From an uncultured Collinsella sp. (GTDB lineage Bacteria; Actinomycetota; Coriobacteriia; Coriobacteriales; Coriobacteriaceae), in the NCBI GenBank assembly GCA_902470365.1, contig CABRFZ010000004.1, positions 25,865 through 89,864 of the forward strand: DNA of 64,000 bases. Direction: 5' to 3'. The translations under genes were made by a program, and so were the position numbers. Positions 17,964 through 26,738 of the stretch are shown here, one piece after another (within the stretch, counting starts at the first letter, position 1; every line of letters begins with the position of its first letter). Under the pieces are notes generated by a model. The model had not been told where the DNA came from. It saw nothing but the letters and a program-made list of their open reading frames with translations, and searched no databases.

Positions 17964-19247
17964 ATGTCACTTGCAGCTCAGCAATCGCTTGAATCCCATT
18001 ACGTTATGCATACCTTTGGCCGCTCTCCGGTCGAGTTTGTCGAGGGTCACGGCATGAAGCTCACCGGCGACGATGGCCGTGAGTACCTCGACTTTCTTGC
18101 CGGCATCGGCGTGTGCAGCCTAGGTCATGGCGACCCGGCTGTGCTCTCGGCGCTCGAGGCACAGACCAAAAAGCTCATGCATGTCTCCAATTACTTCTAC
18201 ATCGAGCAGCGCGGACAGGTCGCGGCGCTGCTGTCCAAGCTTGCTAACGACGACGTAGATGGTGCGCGCGTGCTTGCCGATGCCGTTGTCGCCGGCGATG
18301 AGACCACGGCAGCTGCTCTTGGTGCCCCGGCTGCGGATGAGCAGGTTTGGGAGACCTTCTTTGCCAACTCTGGCGCCGAGGCCAACGAGGGCTCGATGAA
18401 GCTCGCGCGCCTGTACGCCAAGCGTGCCGGTAATGGCGGCAACACCATCGTGTGCATGCGCGGCGGGTTCCACGGCCGTACGCTCGAGACCATTGCCGCC
18501 ACCATGCAGGATTGGCTGCAGGACAGCTTCCGCCCACTGCCGGGTGGCTTTGTGGCCTGCACGCCCAACGATGTCGATGAACTGCGTGCGATCTTTAAGC
18601 AGCTGGGCAGTGAAATTTGCGCCGTGATGCTCGAGCCGATCCAAGGTGAGAGTGGCGTGCACCCCATGACCGAGGAGTTTATGGCGGCGGCGCGCGACCT
18701 GGCACACGAAGTGGGCGCCGTGCTTATCGCCGACGAGGTCCAGTGCGGCATCTTCCGCTCCGGCAAGCCGTTTGCATTCCAAACCTATGGCGTGGAGCCT
18801 GACATCATGAGCCTTGCCAAGGGCATTGCCGACGGCGTGCCCATGGGTGCCGTGGTGGCAAAGAAGGAAATCGCCGACGTCTTTAAGCCCGGCGATCATG
18901 GTTCGACCTTTGGCGGTAGCTGCCTGGCCATCACGGCGTGTGCCGCGACGCTCTCCGCGCTCGTGCGCGGCGATTATGCCGACCATGCTGCCAAGGTAGG
19001 CGCCTATATGGAGGCAAAGCTCGCTAAGCTGCCGCACGTGACCGAGGTGCGTGGCCGCGGCTTGATGCTCGGCTGTGATTTGGATGATGCTGCGGGCGAT
19101 GCGCATGATATTGTTGCCCGCGCGCTGGCCGCCGGTGCCGTGATTAACGCTACGGGTGCCCATACGCTGCGTTTCCTGCCGCCGCTCGTCTGCGAGGAAG
19201 CCGACGTGGATAGTCTGATTGAGATCCTGTCGGGTGTCTTGGGCTAA
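17964..19247 (+). CDS. argD: Acetylornithine aminotransferase
   Basis: A 427-residue class-III aminotransferase. Landmarks are FANSGAEANEGS, GGFHGRTLET, the PLP phosphate/ring region LIADEVQCGIFRSG and the Schiff-base Lys286 in SLAKGIADG. It converts N-acetylglutamate semialdehyde to N-acetylornithine. It is slightly longer than usual because of an Ala/Asp-rich insert of about 25 residues (around residues 95-120, VLADAVVAGDETTAAALGAP) just before the SGAEAN motif. ATG 17964 follows CGAAAGGCATCCC. Confidence 0.95.
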   Translation: MSLAAQQSLESHYVMHTFGRSPVEFVEGHGMKLTGDDGREYLDFLAGIGVCSLGHGDPAVLSALEAQTKKLMHVSNYFYIEQRGQVAALLSKLANDDVDGARVLADAVVAGDETTAAALGAPAADEQVWETFFANSGAEANEGSMKLARLYAKRAGNGGNTIVCMRGGFHGRTLETIAATMQDWLQDSFRPLPGGFVACTPNDVDELRAIFKQLGSEICAVMLEPIQGESGVHPMTEEFMAAARDLAHEVGAVLIADEVQCGIFRSGKPFAFQTYGVEPDIMSLAKGIADGVPMGAVVAKKEIADVFKPGDHGSTFGGSCLAITACAATLSALVRGDYADHAAKVGAYMEAKLAKLPHVTEVRGRGLMLGCDLDDAAGDAHDIVARALAAGAVINATGAHTLRFLPPLVCEEADVDSLIEILSGVLG

Positions 19248-19272
19248 CGCGGTGCAATAACTCAATTTGGAC

Positions 19273-19352
19273 CGGGTTCCGGACTGCTGACGTGCCCTAT
19301 GCGGCATGATTCAGCGGTCTGGAGCCCGTTTTGCCTTAGATTTGCTAAGGCA
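19273..19352 (+). terminator. Double hairpin terminator after argD
   Basis: An outer 18-bp stem (19273-19290 / 19311-19328, with G-U type mismatches) encloses the hairpin TGCC / GGCA and is followed by TTTTGCC. A second hairpin GCCTTAG - ATTTG - CTAAGGC (about 19334-19352) follows at once. Together they probably end the arg operon. Confidence 0.65.
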
Positions 19353-19383
19353 AGGGGGACCTGCTGACCAAAAAACATCAAAT

Positions 19384-19562
19384 ATGAGTACTGCTACCGA
19401 TTTGGTAGCAGCAGTTTTGGACTAATAAGGCCAGATATCAAGTCGAAATGGCGATGAATACACGATTTTGATCTAACTGTTAGTCCTTATAATGGACATA
19501 TGTTGCGTAACTTAAGCAAATACTGTCTATTTATATGTTGCAAACAAAGTAGCAGTACTCAT
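19384..19562. repeat. AT-rich island bounded by 14-bp inverted repeats
   Basis: ATGAGTACTGCTAC (19384-19397) and its perfect complement GTAGCAGTACTCAT (19549-19562) enclose about 150 bases that are much richer in A+T than the rest of the window. A further small hairpin CTGCTACC / GGTAGCAG (19391-19412) overlaps the left end. I see no open reading frame. It looks like a small non-autonomous insertion or a structured RNA, but no relative occurs in the window. Confidence 0.5.
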
Positions 19563-19603
19563 TTTTGCCATTTTTTGACCACGGCCTTTGTGACAGACGT
19601 GCT

Positions 19604-20046
19604 GGCGGGTTCGAATCCCATGCGCTGGGCATGAAAAAGGAAAGGCCTCCATCGCTGGAGGCCTATCAAATCAGTGGTGGGCGATGAGGGATGTCCGCGT
19701 GCGGCTCCGCCGCCCGCATCCGCTTCGTCGCTTCGCTCCTCGCGTGCTGCGCTGGAAAACGCTTCGCGTTTCCTCAGCTCCGCACCCTTGCGGGTTCGAA
19801 TCCCTCTGCGATGGGCCCAAAAAAGAAAGGCTCCCATTGCTGGGAGCCTAACAATTCAGTGGTGGGCGATGAGGGATGTCCGCGTGTGGCTGGCGCCGCC
19901 CGCGCCCCGCTTCGTCGCTCCGCTCCTCGCGTGCTGCGCTGGAAAACGCTTCGCGTTTCCTCAGCTCCGCACCCTTGCGGGTTCGAATCCCTCTGCGATG
20001 GGCCCAAAAAAGAAAGGCTCCCATTGCTGGGAGCCTAACAATTCAG
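19604..20046. repeat. Tandem repeats carrying copies of the tRNA-Val 3' end
   Basis: Two nearly identical units (19672-19856, 185 bp; 19857-20043, 187 bp) precede the tRNA-Val gene, with a diverged partial unit before them (19604-19671). Each unit opens with CAGTGGTGGGCGATGAGGGA, which is the last bases of tRNA-Val plus its downstream flank on the minus strand. Each unit then holds a GC-rich stretch with a hairpin (GGAAAACGCTTCGCGTTTCC), a T-arm-like GGGTTCGAATCCC, and the hairpin GGCTCCCATTGCTGGGAGCC. No complete cloverleaf can be drawn in the repeats. Confidence 0.75.
20004..20036 (-). terminator. Terminator of tRNA-Val
   Basis: On the minus strand the hairpin AGGCTCCCAGCAATGGGAGCCT is followed by TTTCTTTTTT, a good intrinsic terminator directly after the tRNA. 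The same hairpin recurs in the repeat units further downstream. Confidence 0.75.
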
Positions 20047-20122
20047 TGGTGGGCGATGAGGGATTCGAACCCCCAGCCTTGTGCGTGTAAAGCACCTGCG
20101 CTAACCGTTGCGCCAATCGCCC
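20047..20122 (-). tRNA. tRNA-Val (anticodon TAC)
   Basis: The minus strand reads GGGCGAT...ATCGCCC for the acceptor, a D arm GCGCAACGGTTAGCGC, the anticodon loop TTTACAC, the T arm GGGTTCGAACCCC, discriminator A and an encoded CCA (20047-20049). The gene has 76 nt. Confidence 0.95.
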
Positions 20123-20309
20123 GTGCGGAGAGAGTATAGCAAAACAATCGCCCCATTCACCTCATATCCATTAAAGGTAACTGGCGCGTGTCACAGCGGA
20201 GCTGATTCAGTTGAGATTGCCTGAACATTCCGCCCCTCTTTACGCCCTCGGGTATACTCAAAAGCTACTGATTCGATTTGATGCCCAGCAACAGCAGAGG
20301 GGATAGTAT

Positions 20310-22190
20310 ATGTGCGGTTTTGTCGGTTTTGTCGGTGGGACGGATAACCAATCCGAGGTGCTCACCAAGATGATGGACCGCATCGTCCATCGCGGTCCCG
20401 ACATGGGCGGTCAGTTTATCGACGGCCGCGTTGCCCTCGGCTTCCGCCGCCTGTCGATCCTCGACCTGACCGAGGCTGGCGCCCAACCCATGGCCAACGA
20501 GGACGGTAGCGTCGTCATTGTCTTCAACGGCGAGATCTACAACTTCCAAGAACTCCGTTCCGAGCTCGAGGCCAAGGGCTACAAGTTCCACTGCGGCGCC
20601 GACACCGAGAGCCTCCTGCACGGCTACGAGGAGTGGGGCGAGGCCGTCCTCGATCGCCTGCGCGGTATGTACGCCTTCGTCATCTGGGACAAAAAGAAGA
20701 ACAAGCTTTTTGGCGCCCGCGACATCTTTGGCATCAAGCCGCTCTACTACTATCCCATGGCCGATGCGGGCGACGGCGCTCCGGGCGTGCTCTTTGGTTC
20801 CGAGATCAAGAGCTTCCTGGACTACCCGCACTTCCACAAGGCGGTCAACAAAAAGGCTCTGCGTCCGTACATGACGCTGCAGTATTCGGCGACTGAGGAG
20901 ACCTTCTTCGAGGGTGTCTACAAGCTGCCGCCGGCGCACTACTTTACCGTCGATATCCCGACCGGCAAGATGAACATCGAGCGCTACTGGGATTGCGATT
21001 ACTCTGCCGTCGAGAAGCCGTTCGAAGAGTATGTCGATGAGCTGGACGAGGTCGTGCACGAGAGTGTCGAGGCCCATCGCATCGCCGACGTCAAGGTCGC
21101 GTCGTTCCTCTCCGGTGGCGTCGACTCCAGCTACATCGCCGCTTGCCTCATGCCCGACAAGACCTTCTCGGTGGGCTTTGACTACAAGAACTTCAACGAG
21201 ACCAACTACGCCAAGGAACTTTCCGATAAGCTCGGCGTCGAGAACGTTCGCAAGATGATTACCGCCGACGAGTTCTTCGGTGCGCTCGAGGACATCCAGT
21301 ATCACATGGACGAGCCGCAGTCCAACCTGTCTTCCGTGCCGCTGTGGTTCTTGGCCGAGATGGCCCGCAAGGACGTCACCGTGGTGCTTTCGGGCGAAGG
21401 CGCCGACGAACTCTTTGGCGGCTACGCCTACTACGAGGATACGGTCCCGGTGCGCAAGTACAAAAAGATGGTGCCGCTGCCCGTCCGTCGCGCGCTCGGT
21501 AACCTGGCGCTGCATATGCCGTACTTCAAGGGACATAACTTCCTGGTCAAGGGTGCCGAGATCCCCGAGAAGTCGTTCCTGGGACAGGCTCTGGTATGGC
21601 CGGAGCGCGAGGTCGACGGCGTGCTCAAGCCCGAGTACAACACCGGCGATGGCGCCTTCGAGCTTGCCGCTCCCATCTATGCGCGCGTGAAGGGTCAGCC
21701 CGAGCTGGTCAAGAAGCAGTACCTGGACATGAACATGTGGCTCCCGGGCGACATTCTGCTCAAGGCCGACAAGATGTGCATGGCACACTCACTGGAGCTG
21801 CGCGTGCCCTTCCTGGACCGCAAAGTCATGGAGTTCGCCGAGCACATTCCCGACCGCTACCGCATCAACGAGAACGGCAACAAACAGGTACTCCGCCACG
21901 CTGCCAACAAGTCGCTGCCCGATGAGTGGGCCACCCGTCCCAAGGTGGGCTTCCCGGTGCCGATTGTCTACTGGCTGCGCGAGCAAAAGTGGTACGACTA
22001 TGTCAAGGAGTACTTCACTGCGCCGTGGGCAAGCGAGTTCTTCAATACCGACGAGCTCATGCACCTGCTCGATCTGCACTTTGCGGGCAAGGGCGATTTC
22101 CAGCGCAAGATCTATACGCCGCTCGTGTTCCTAGTGTGGTACAAGCGCTTCTTTATCGACGAGGGCCAGCCTTCTGTTCAGGCTGCCTAG
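20310..22190 (+). CDS. asnB: Asparagine synthetase (glutamine-hydrolysing)
   Basis: A 626-residue AsnB. Met is followed at once by Cys2 (MCGFVGFVGG), which becomes the N-terminal nucleophile of the glutaminase domain; RGPD and NGEIYNFQELR follow. The synthetase domain carries the pyrophosphate loop SGGVDSSYIAA and GEGADELFGGYAYY. It makes asparagine from aspartate, glutamine and ATP. The gene stands alone with its own hairpin terminator. A short AGAGGGGAT precedes the start. Confidence 0.96.
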   Translation: MCGFVGFVGGTDNQSEVLTKMMDRIVHRGPDMGGQFIDGRVALGFRRLSILDLTEAGAQPMANEDGSVVIVFNGEIYNFQELRSELEAKGYKFHCGADTESLLHGYEEWGEAVLDRLRGMYAFVIWDKKKNKLFGARDIFGIKPLYYYPMADAGDGAPGVLFGSEIKSFLDYPHFHKAVNKKALRPYMTLQYSATEETFFEGVYKLPPAHYFTVDIPTGKMNIERYWDCDYSAVEKPFEEYVDELDEVVHESVEAHRIADVKVASFLSGGVDSSYIAACLMPDKTFSVGFDYKNFNETNYAKELSDKLGVENVRKMITADEFFGALEDIQYHMDEPQSNLSSVPLWFLAEMARKDVTVVLSGEGADELFGGYAYYEDTVPVRKYKKMVPLPVRRALGNLALHMPYFKGHNFLVKGAEIPEKSFLGQALVWPEREVDGVLKPEYNTGDGAFELAAPIYARVKGQPELVKKQYLDMNMWLPGDILLKADKMCMAHSLELRVPFLDRKVMEFAEHIPDRYRINENGNKQVLRHAANKSLPDEWATRPKVGFPVPIVYWLREQKWYDYVKEYFTAPWASEFFNTDELMHLLDLHFAGKGDFQRKIYTPLVFLVWYKRFFIDEGQPSVQAA

Positions 22191-22216
22191 CCTCGGCTTA
22201 CGAACGCCTGCGCGTA

Positions 22217-22240
22217 ACGGCTCCTCCGGGAGCCGTTTTT
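22217..22240 (+). terminator. Terminator after asnB
   Basis: ACGGCTCC - TCCG - GGAGCCGT followed by TTTT: an 8-bp stem with a tight loop and a T run. Confidence 0.8.
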
Positions 22241-22301
22241 GCGTGGGTGCGTTTCAGTTACTATAAAACCGTCCCTGCCAAATGGCTGAGAAAGGTGAAA
22301 G

Positions 22302-23864
22302 ATGCACCATTCGGATTCCGCGACCGTGACCACGGTCGATACGCTTGCCAAGCTTCTCGATGTGTGCGGCGAGCTGCGCGCATCAGAGCAGGTTGACGAG
22401 CGTGCCGTGACCGGCTGCTCGTTTGATTCGCGCGCGGTCTCGGCAGGTGACGTATTCTTTTGCAAAGGTGCTGCCTTTAAGCCCGCGTTTTTGAGCATGG
22501 CGCTCGATGCGGGCGCCGTCGCATTTGTGTGCGAGGAGTCACTGGTCGAGTCTCTGGAGCCGCTGGCGAAGGAGAGCGGTGCTGCGATGCTGGTTGTTGA
22601 TAGCGTTCGCACGGCCATGGCCCTGTTGCCGCCGGAGGTCTATGACCGTCCCGACCACGACGTCAAGATCGTGGGCATCACCGGCACCAAGGGAAAGACC
22701 ACGGCCGCTTTTATGCTCCAGTCCATCATCAAGGCGGCGGGCGAGTCCTGCGGCATGATCGGTTCGGTGAACACCGACGATGGTATCGAGTGCTACGAGA
22801 GCACCAACACCACGCCCGAGGCTCCCGAGGTCTGGCGCCATATCGCCAACTGCCGTGAGTCCGGTCGCCAGTCCATGGTCATGGAGGTCTCGAGCCAGGC
22901 GCTCAAGTATCAACGCGTCGAGAATCTGCCGTTTGACGTGGCGTGTTTCCTCAACATCGGCCGCGACCACATCTCGCCGATCGAACACCCCACGTTTGAG
23001 GATTATTTTGAGAGCAAACTCAGGATCTTTGACCAGGCAAAGACTGCCGTGGTGAATCTGGGCACCGAAGAGGTCGACCGTGTGCTGGAGGCAGCGTCGA
23101 CGGCCGAGCGCTTGGTGACCGTTGGCGTCGAGCATCCCGAGGCGAGCCTGTGGGCGAGCGACGTACGCATGGTCGGCTTTAGCATCGAGTTCAACTTGCA
23201 TGGCCTGTGTGCCGACGAGTCCGAGGCGGGGGAGAAGGTCCTGCTGGGCATCGCGGGCGACTTTAACGTGGAGAACGCGCTGGTCGCTATCGCCGCCGCG
23301 CGCGAGATCGGCATCGGTATCGAGGCTATCAAGAAGGGCCTCTCCAAACTGCGTGTGCCGGGCCGTATGGAGGTCGTGGAGTCGAAGGACGGCCGCGTGA
23401 TCTGCGTCGTCGACTATGCGCACAACCAGCTTTCGTTCCGTTCGCTTTTCTCGTCGGTCAAGCGCGCGTTTCCCGCCAGCCCGGTCATCGCGGTGTTTGG
23501 CGCTGCCGGCGGCAAGGCGCAGGAGCGCCGCGAGCAGCTTCCGCGCGAGGCCGCACCGTATTCCGACCTGATGATCTTTGCCAATGAGGACCCGGCTCAC
23601 GAGGACCCGATGAAGGTCTGTCGCGAGCTTGCCGAACATGTTCCCGACGATACGCCGAACAAGATCATCCTCGATCGCGAAGCTGCCGTGCATGCGGCGT
23701 TCAAGGCGGCGCGCGAGGAGTACGTCAACCCCGATGCTCCTACCATTGTCTTGCTGCTGGCAAAGGGTGACGAGGAGCTCATGCACGTGGGCGACGAGTT
23801 CGTGCCCATCGAGAGCGACCTTTCGTTGGCCAATCGCCTGATCGATGTTACCCAGTTTGACTAA
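22302..23864 (+). CDS. MurE-family UDP-N-acetylmuramyl peptide ligase
   Basis: A 520-residue Mur ligase. It has an N-terminal UDP-substrate domain (SFDSRAVSAGDVFFCKGA), the ATP loop GITGTKGKTTAAF (Gly at 128), the central-domain signature TNTTPEAPEVW and EVSSQALKYQRV, the DHISPIEHPTFEDYF region, and a C-terminal ligase domain with DYAHNQLSF and FGAAGGKAQERR. MurE adds the third amino acid to the muropeptide precursor. The segment that normally reads DNPR (meso-DAP enzymes) or DNPA (Lys enzymes) here reads EDPA (429-432), so the accepted amino acid is uncertain. It lies away from any cell-wall cluster, so a paralogue with another role is possible. Confidence 0.85.
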   Translation: MHHSDSATVTTVDTLAKLLDVCGELRASEQVDERAVTGCSFDSRAVSAGDVFFCKGAAFKPAFLSMALDAGAVAFVCEESLVESLEPLAKESGAAMLVVDSVRTAMALLPPEVYDRPDHDVKIVGITGTKGKTTAAFMLQSIIKAAGESCGMIGSVNTDDGIECYESTNTTPEAPEVWRHIANCRESGRQSMVMEVSSQALKYQRVENLPFDVACFLNIGRDHISPIEHPTFEDYFESKLRIFDQAKTAVVNLGTEEVDRVLEAASTAERLVTVGVEHPEASLWASDVRMVGFSIEFNLHGLCADESEAGEKVLLGIAGDFNVENALVAIAAAREIGIGIEAIKKGLSKLRVPGRMEVVESKDGRVICVVDYAHNQLSFRSLFSSVKRAFPASPVIAVFGAAGGKAQERREQLPREAAPYSDLMIFANEDPAHEDPMKVCRELAEHVPDDTPNKIILDREAAVHAAFKAAREEYVNPDAPTIVLLLAKGDEELMHVGDEFVPIESDLSLANRLIDVTQFD

Positions 23865-23968
23865 TGAACCATGATGACGGCGCCCTGAGTGCGCTGTCGC
23901 CATAAGCGTGTTCCCTCAATCAAAACATGCCGTCCAAGTCCAAACCCTTCTACGTAAACGGAGTAACC

Positions 23969-24880
23969 ATGTCCCACAACACCCTGCCGACCGTTGCCGA
24001 GCTTTCGGGCGAGATGCGCGAGCGCTTGGCCAAGGTCAAGTACGTCTTTACCGACCTGGATGCCACGATGCTCGCGCCCGGCTCGTGCGTGCTGCGCGAC
24101 AACGACGGCAACCCCTCGACCAAACTCGTCGAGGCCGTCGTGGCGCTCGCTCGCGCTGGTATTCAGGTGGTTCCCACCTCGGGCCGCAACCGCACCATGA
24201 TCCACGAGGACGCGCGCGTGCTCGGCCTCAACTCCTACATCGGCGAGATGGGCGGCCTGGTCATGTACGATCTCAAAGCCAACGATTGGGAGTATCTGAC
24301 CGGCGACATGCCCTACGACCCCGCCTGTGGCCTTACTCCGCACCAGGTGATCGAGCAGACCGGCGTGTGCGAGAAGATCCTCGCCCGCTGGCCGCACAAG
24401 ATCGAGTACCACAACGACATGTCGACCGGCTACAAATACCGTGAGGTCACCGTCGGCATGCGCGGCGATGTGCCCGACGATGAGGTTCAGGCCATCCTGG
24501 ACGAGGCCGGCTGCGGTCTGATCTGGGCTTGCAACGGCCATCTGACTCACCTGTCCAAGCCGACGACGCTCGAGCTCGATCGCGTCGAGGACGGTCGCGC
24601 ATTCAACATCAACCCCGCGGGCCTCAACAAAGGCGTCGCCATTGCGCGCTTCTGCGAGCACCTAGGGATCGAGCGCGAGGAGACGTTGGCGCTCGGCGAC
24701 TCCGAGTCCGACTTCTACATGGCCGATCACGTGGGCACGTTCTGCCTAGTCGAGAATGGCCTGACGAGCGCCGGCGCGCCCGAGTTCCTGGCTGCTTGCG
24801 AGAACGCTTTCGTTACGCGCGGCAAAATTGTCGACGGTTGGGCGGCGACGGCAGAGCTGCTGGTCGCGGCGCGTTCGTAG
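23969..24880 (+). CDS. HAD-superfamily (Cof-type) phosphatase
   Basis: A 303-residue protein of the HAD superfamily. Motif I is VFTDLDATML (nucleophile Asp29, acid/base Asp31), motif II is the Thr/Ser in VVPTSGRNR, and motif IV is LALGDSESDFYMAD. The long cap between motifs II and III resembles Cof-type or mannosyl-phosphoglycerate phosphatases, which act on sugar or nucleotide phosphates. ATG 23969 has ACGGAG at the right distance; an upstream in-frame ATG would add 14 residues without a ribosome site. It precedes murI by 51 bases and may be co-transcribed. Confidence 0.85.
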   Translation: MSHNTLPTVAELSGEMRERLAKVKYVFTDLDATMLAPGSCVLRDNDGNPSTKLVEAVVALARAGIQVVPTSGRNRTMIHEDARVLGLNSYIGEMGGLVMYDLKANDWEYLTGDMPYDPACGLTPHQVIEQTGVCEKILARWPHKIEYHNDMSTGYKYREVTVGMRGDVPDDEVQAILDEAGCGLIWACNGHLTHLSKPTTLELDRVEDGRAFNINPAGLNKGVAIARFCEHLGIEREETLALGDSESDFYMADHVGTFCLVENGLTSAGAPEFLAACENAFVTRGKIVDGWAATAELLVAARS

Positions 24881-24931
24881 CGCGTCGCCGCCGCACTTGG
24901 ACATGTCTTTTCGAGAGAGACTGGTGAGGTA

Positions 24932-25816
24932 ATGTCCGATATCGAGAATCCGGCAGGCGACACGCGCCCGATTGGCGTGTTCGATTCTGGTTTGGGCGGT
25001 CTGACGGTTGCGCGCGCGATTGCGACGGCGCTGCCGCACGAGTCCGTCTACTACTTTGGCGACACCAAGCGCTGCCCCTACGGCACCCGTACCGAGGATG
25101 AGGTGCGCTCGTTTGCGTTGCAGGCGGGTCGTTGGCTTTCGAAGCACGACGTCAAGATTATGGTCATCGCCTGCAACACGGCGACCGCTGCGGCCTTGCG
25201 TCTGGCCCAGCAGGTGCTCGACGTTCCCGTGATCGGTGTGATCGCGCCGGGCGCACGCGCGGCAATCAACAGCACGCGTACGCGTCGCGTGGGCGTGCTC
25301 GCTACCAACCTCACCATTCGCTCGGGCGCCTATACGCGCGCCATTCAGGACCTGGATGCCGGCGTCGATGTATACGGCTGTCCTGCCTCGAGCTTTGTCG
25401 AGGTTGTCGAACACGAGCTCGCCTCGGGTGCACATCTGCAGGAACAGTGGCTTGAGAACGAGGACATCTTCGATACGCCTGCCGTGCGTGCGCTGGTGGG
25501 TGCCACGGTTGAGCCGCTGCGCGACCACGGTATCGATACCGTGGTGCTTGGCTGTACGCATTTCCCGCTGTTGGTGGGACCTATCCGCCATGCGCTGGGG
25601 CCTGGGGTGCGCGTCGTGAGTTCCGCCGAGGAGACCACGCGCGAGCTGACCGATATCCTCACGCGCCGCGAGCAGCTGGCGGGCGACGCAGCCGAGCCGC
25701 AACATCGTTTTGCAACGACGGCCGATAATATTGCCGAGTTTGCGGTGGCGGGCAGCTTTATCTTTGGTCAGCCGCTCAAGAGCATCGAACATATCGATAT
25801 CGATGAGCTGAAATAG
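24932..25816 (+). CDS. murI: Glutamate racemase
   Basis: A 294-residue MurI. The N-terminal signature IGVFDSGLGGLTVARAI carries the substrate-binding Asp-Ser, and the two catalytic cysteines sit in VIACNTATAAALR and VLGCTHFPLL. It makes D-glutamate for peptidoglycan. The segment PYGTRTEDEV is also typical. It is followed after 54 bases by rph, then rdgB and dtd, a common bacterial order. Confidence 0.95.
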   Translation: MSDIENPAGDTRPIGVFDSGLGGLTVARAIATALPHESVYYFGDTKRCPYGTRTEDEVRSFALQAGRWLSKHDVKIMVIACNTATAAALRLAQQVLDVPVIGVIAPGARAAINSTRTRRVGVLATNLTIRSGAYTRAIQDLDAGVDVYGCPASSFVEVVEHELASGAHLQEQWLENEDIFDTPAVRALVGATVEPLRDHGIDTVVLGCTHFPLLVGPIRHALGPGVRVVSSAEETTRELTDILTRREQLAGDAAEPQHRFATTADNIAEFAVAGSFIFGQPLKSIEHIDIDELK

Positions 25817-25870
25817 ATGTAAGGCAGCCGCCAAAGCCTTCGCCACATCTTTTGCCGAAAGGATATTTCT

Positions 25871-26596
25871 ATGGAGTATATGCAGGTCAACCGCGCCAAC
25901 GGCCGCGCCGCCGATGAGCTGCGCCCCATCAAGCTTACTCGCGGCGTCATGAAGCACGCCCACGGCTCGTGTTTGGCCGAGTTCGGCGACACGCGCGTGC
26001 TGTGCGCCGCCACTATCGAGGAGGGCGTGCCGGGCTGGCGAAAGGGAGCTAAGGCCGGCTGGGTGACCGCGGAATACGCCATGCTGCCGGCGTCGACCGG
26101 CAAGCGCTGCAAGCGCGAGCACGCCAACCGCAAGGGTCGCTCCATGGAGATCGAGCGCCTCATTGGCCGCAGCCTGCGTACCGTCGTCAACATGAAGGCG
26201 CTCGGCGAGTACACCGTCACCGTCGACTGCGATGTGATTCAGGCCGATGGCGGCACGCGTACAGCGAGCATCACCGGCGCCTGGGTGGCGCTGCACGACG
26301 CCCTCGCCATGTGGGTCGAGGCGGGCAAGATTGAGCGCATCCCGCTTATCGGCCAGGTGGCTGCCATCTCCATGGGCGTTGTCGACGGCAATACGCTGCT
26401 TGACCTCGATTATTCCGAGGACAGCCATGCCGAGGTCGACATGAACCTCGTCGCCACCGACACCGGTGAGATGATCGAGCTCCAGGGCACCGGCGAGCAG
26501 GCGCCCTTCGACCGCAAACGCCTCAACGCCCTGCTCGACCTGGGCGACAAAGGCATCGCCGAGCTCATCGAGCTCCAGCGCCAAGCCCTCGCCTAA
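25871..26596 (+). CDS. rph: Ribonuclease PH
   Basis: A 241-residue phosphorolytic exoribonuclease that trims tRNA 3' ends. It shows RAADELRPIKLTRGVMKHAHG, TRVLCAATIEEGVP, MLPASTGKR, GRSMEIERLIGRSLRTVV and DCDVIQADGGTRTASITGAW, as expected. ATG 25871 follows GAAAGGATATTTCT. The stop codon lies in the first arm of a hairpin element described separately. Confidence 0.96.
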   Translation: MEYMQVNRANGRAADELRPIKLTRGVMKHAHGSCLAEFGDTRVLCAATIEEGVPGWRKGAKAGWVTAEYAMLPASTGKRCKREHANRKGRSMEIERLIGRSLRTVVNMKALGEYTVTVDCDVIQADGGTRTASITGAWVALHDALAMWVEAGKIERIPLIGQVAAISMGVVDGNTLLDLDYSEDSHAEVDMNLVATDTGEMIELQGTGEQAPFDRKRLNALLDLGDKGIAELIELQRQALA

Positions 26597-26631
26597 CCTG
26601 CCAAAAAGGGACAGGTTTATTTTGGCAGGTT
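26595..26631 (+). repeat. Gene-end hairpin with GGGACAGG core, copy at rph
   Basis: AACCTGCCAAAA (26595-26606, its first AA being part of the rph stop) pairs perfectly with TTTTGGCAGGTT (26620-26631) around the 13-base loop AGGGACAGGTTTA. A short T run follows, so it may also act as terminator. Related elements occur at the ends of the ThrE-type exporter, metallophosphoesterase and mscS genes. Confidence 0.75.
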
Positions 26632-26738
26632 TTATCTGCTGAAATGCTGCGTTGAAAGGTCCGATCGCCTGAGAGGGGAGAGGTCAAGTGCCCAAACGCC
26701 CCTCACGCGGCATTGATATAGAGACAAGGAGGCCAGTC

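Noticed and set aside
19780..20000. Extra tRNA genes suggested by GGGTTCGAATCCC in the tandem units
   Set aside because: No matching acceptor 5' strand, D arm or anticodon arm can be placed upstream; only a T-arm-like hairpin is present.
19604..20046. CRISPR array
   Set aside because: Units are 185-187 bp with no short regular repeat and unique spacer pattern, and no cas gene is in the window.
19674..20090. Open frames of 115-138 codons through the tandem units
   Set aside because: They run through repeated DNA and into the tRNA gene; their repeats reflect the DNA repeats and no ribosome site precedes them.
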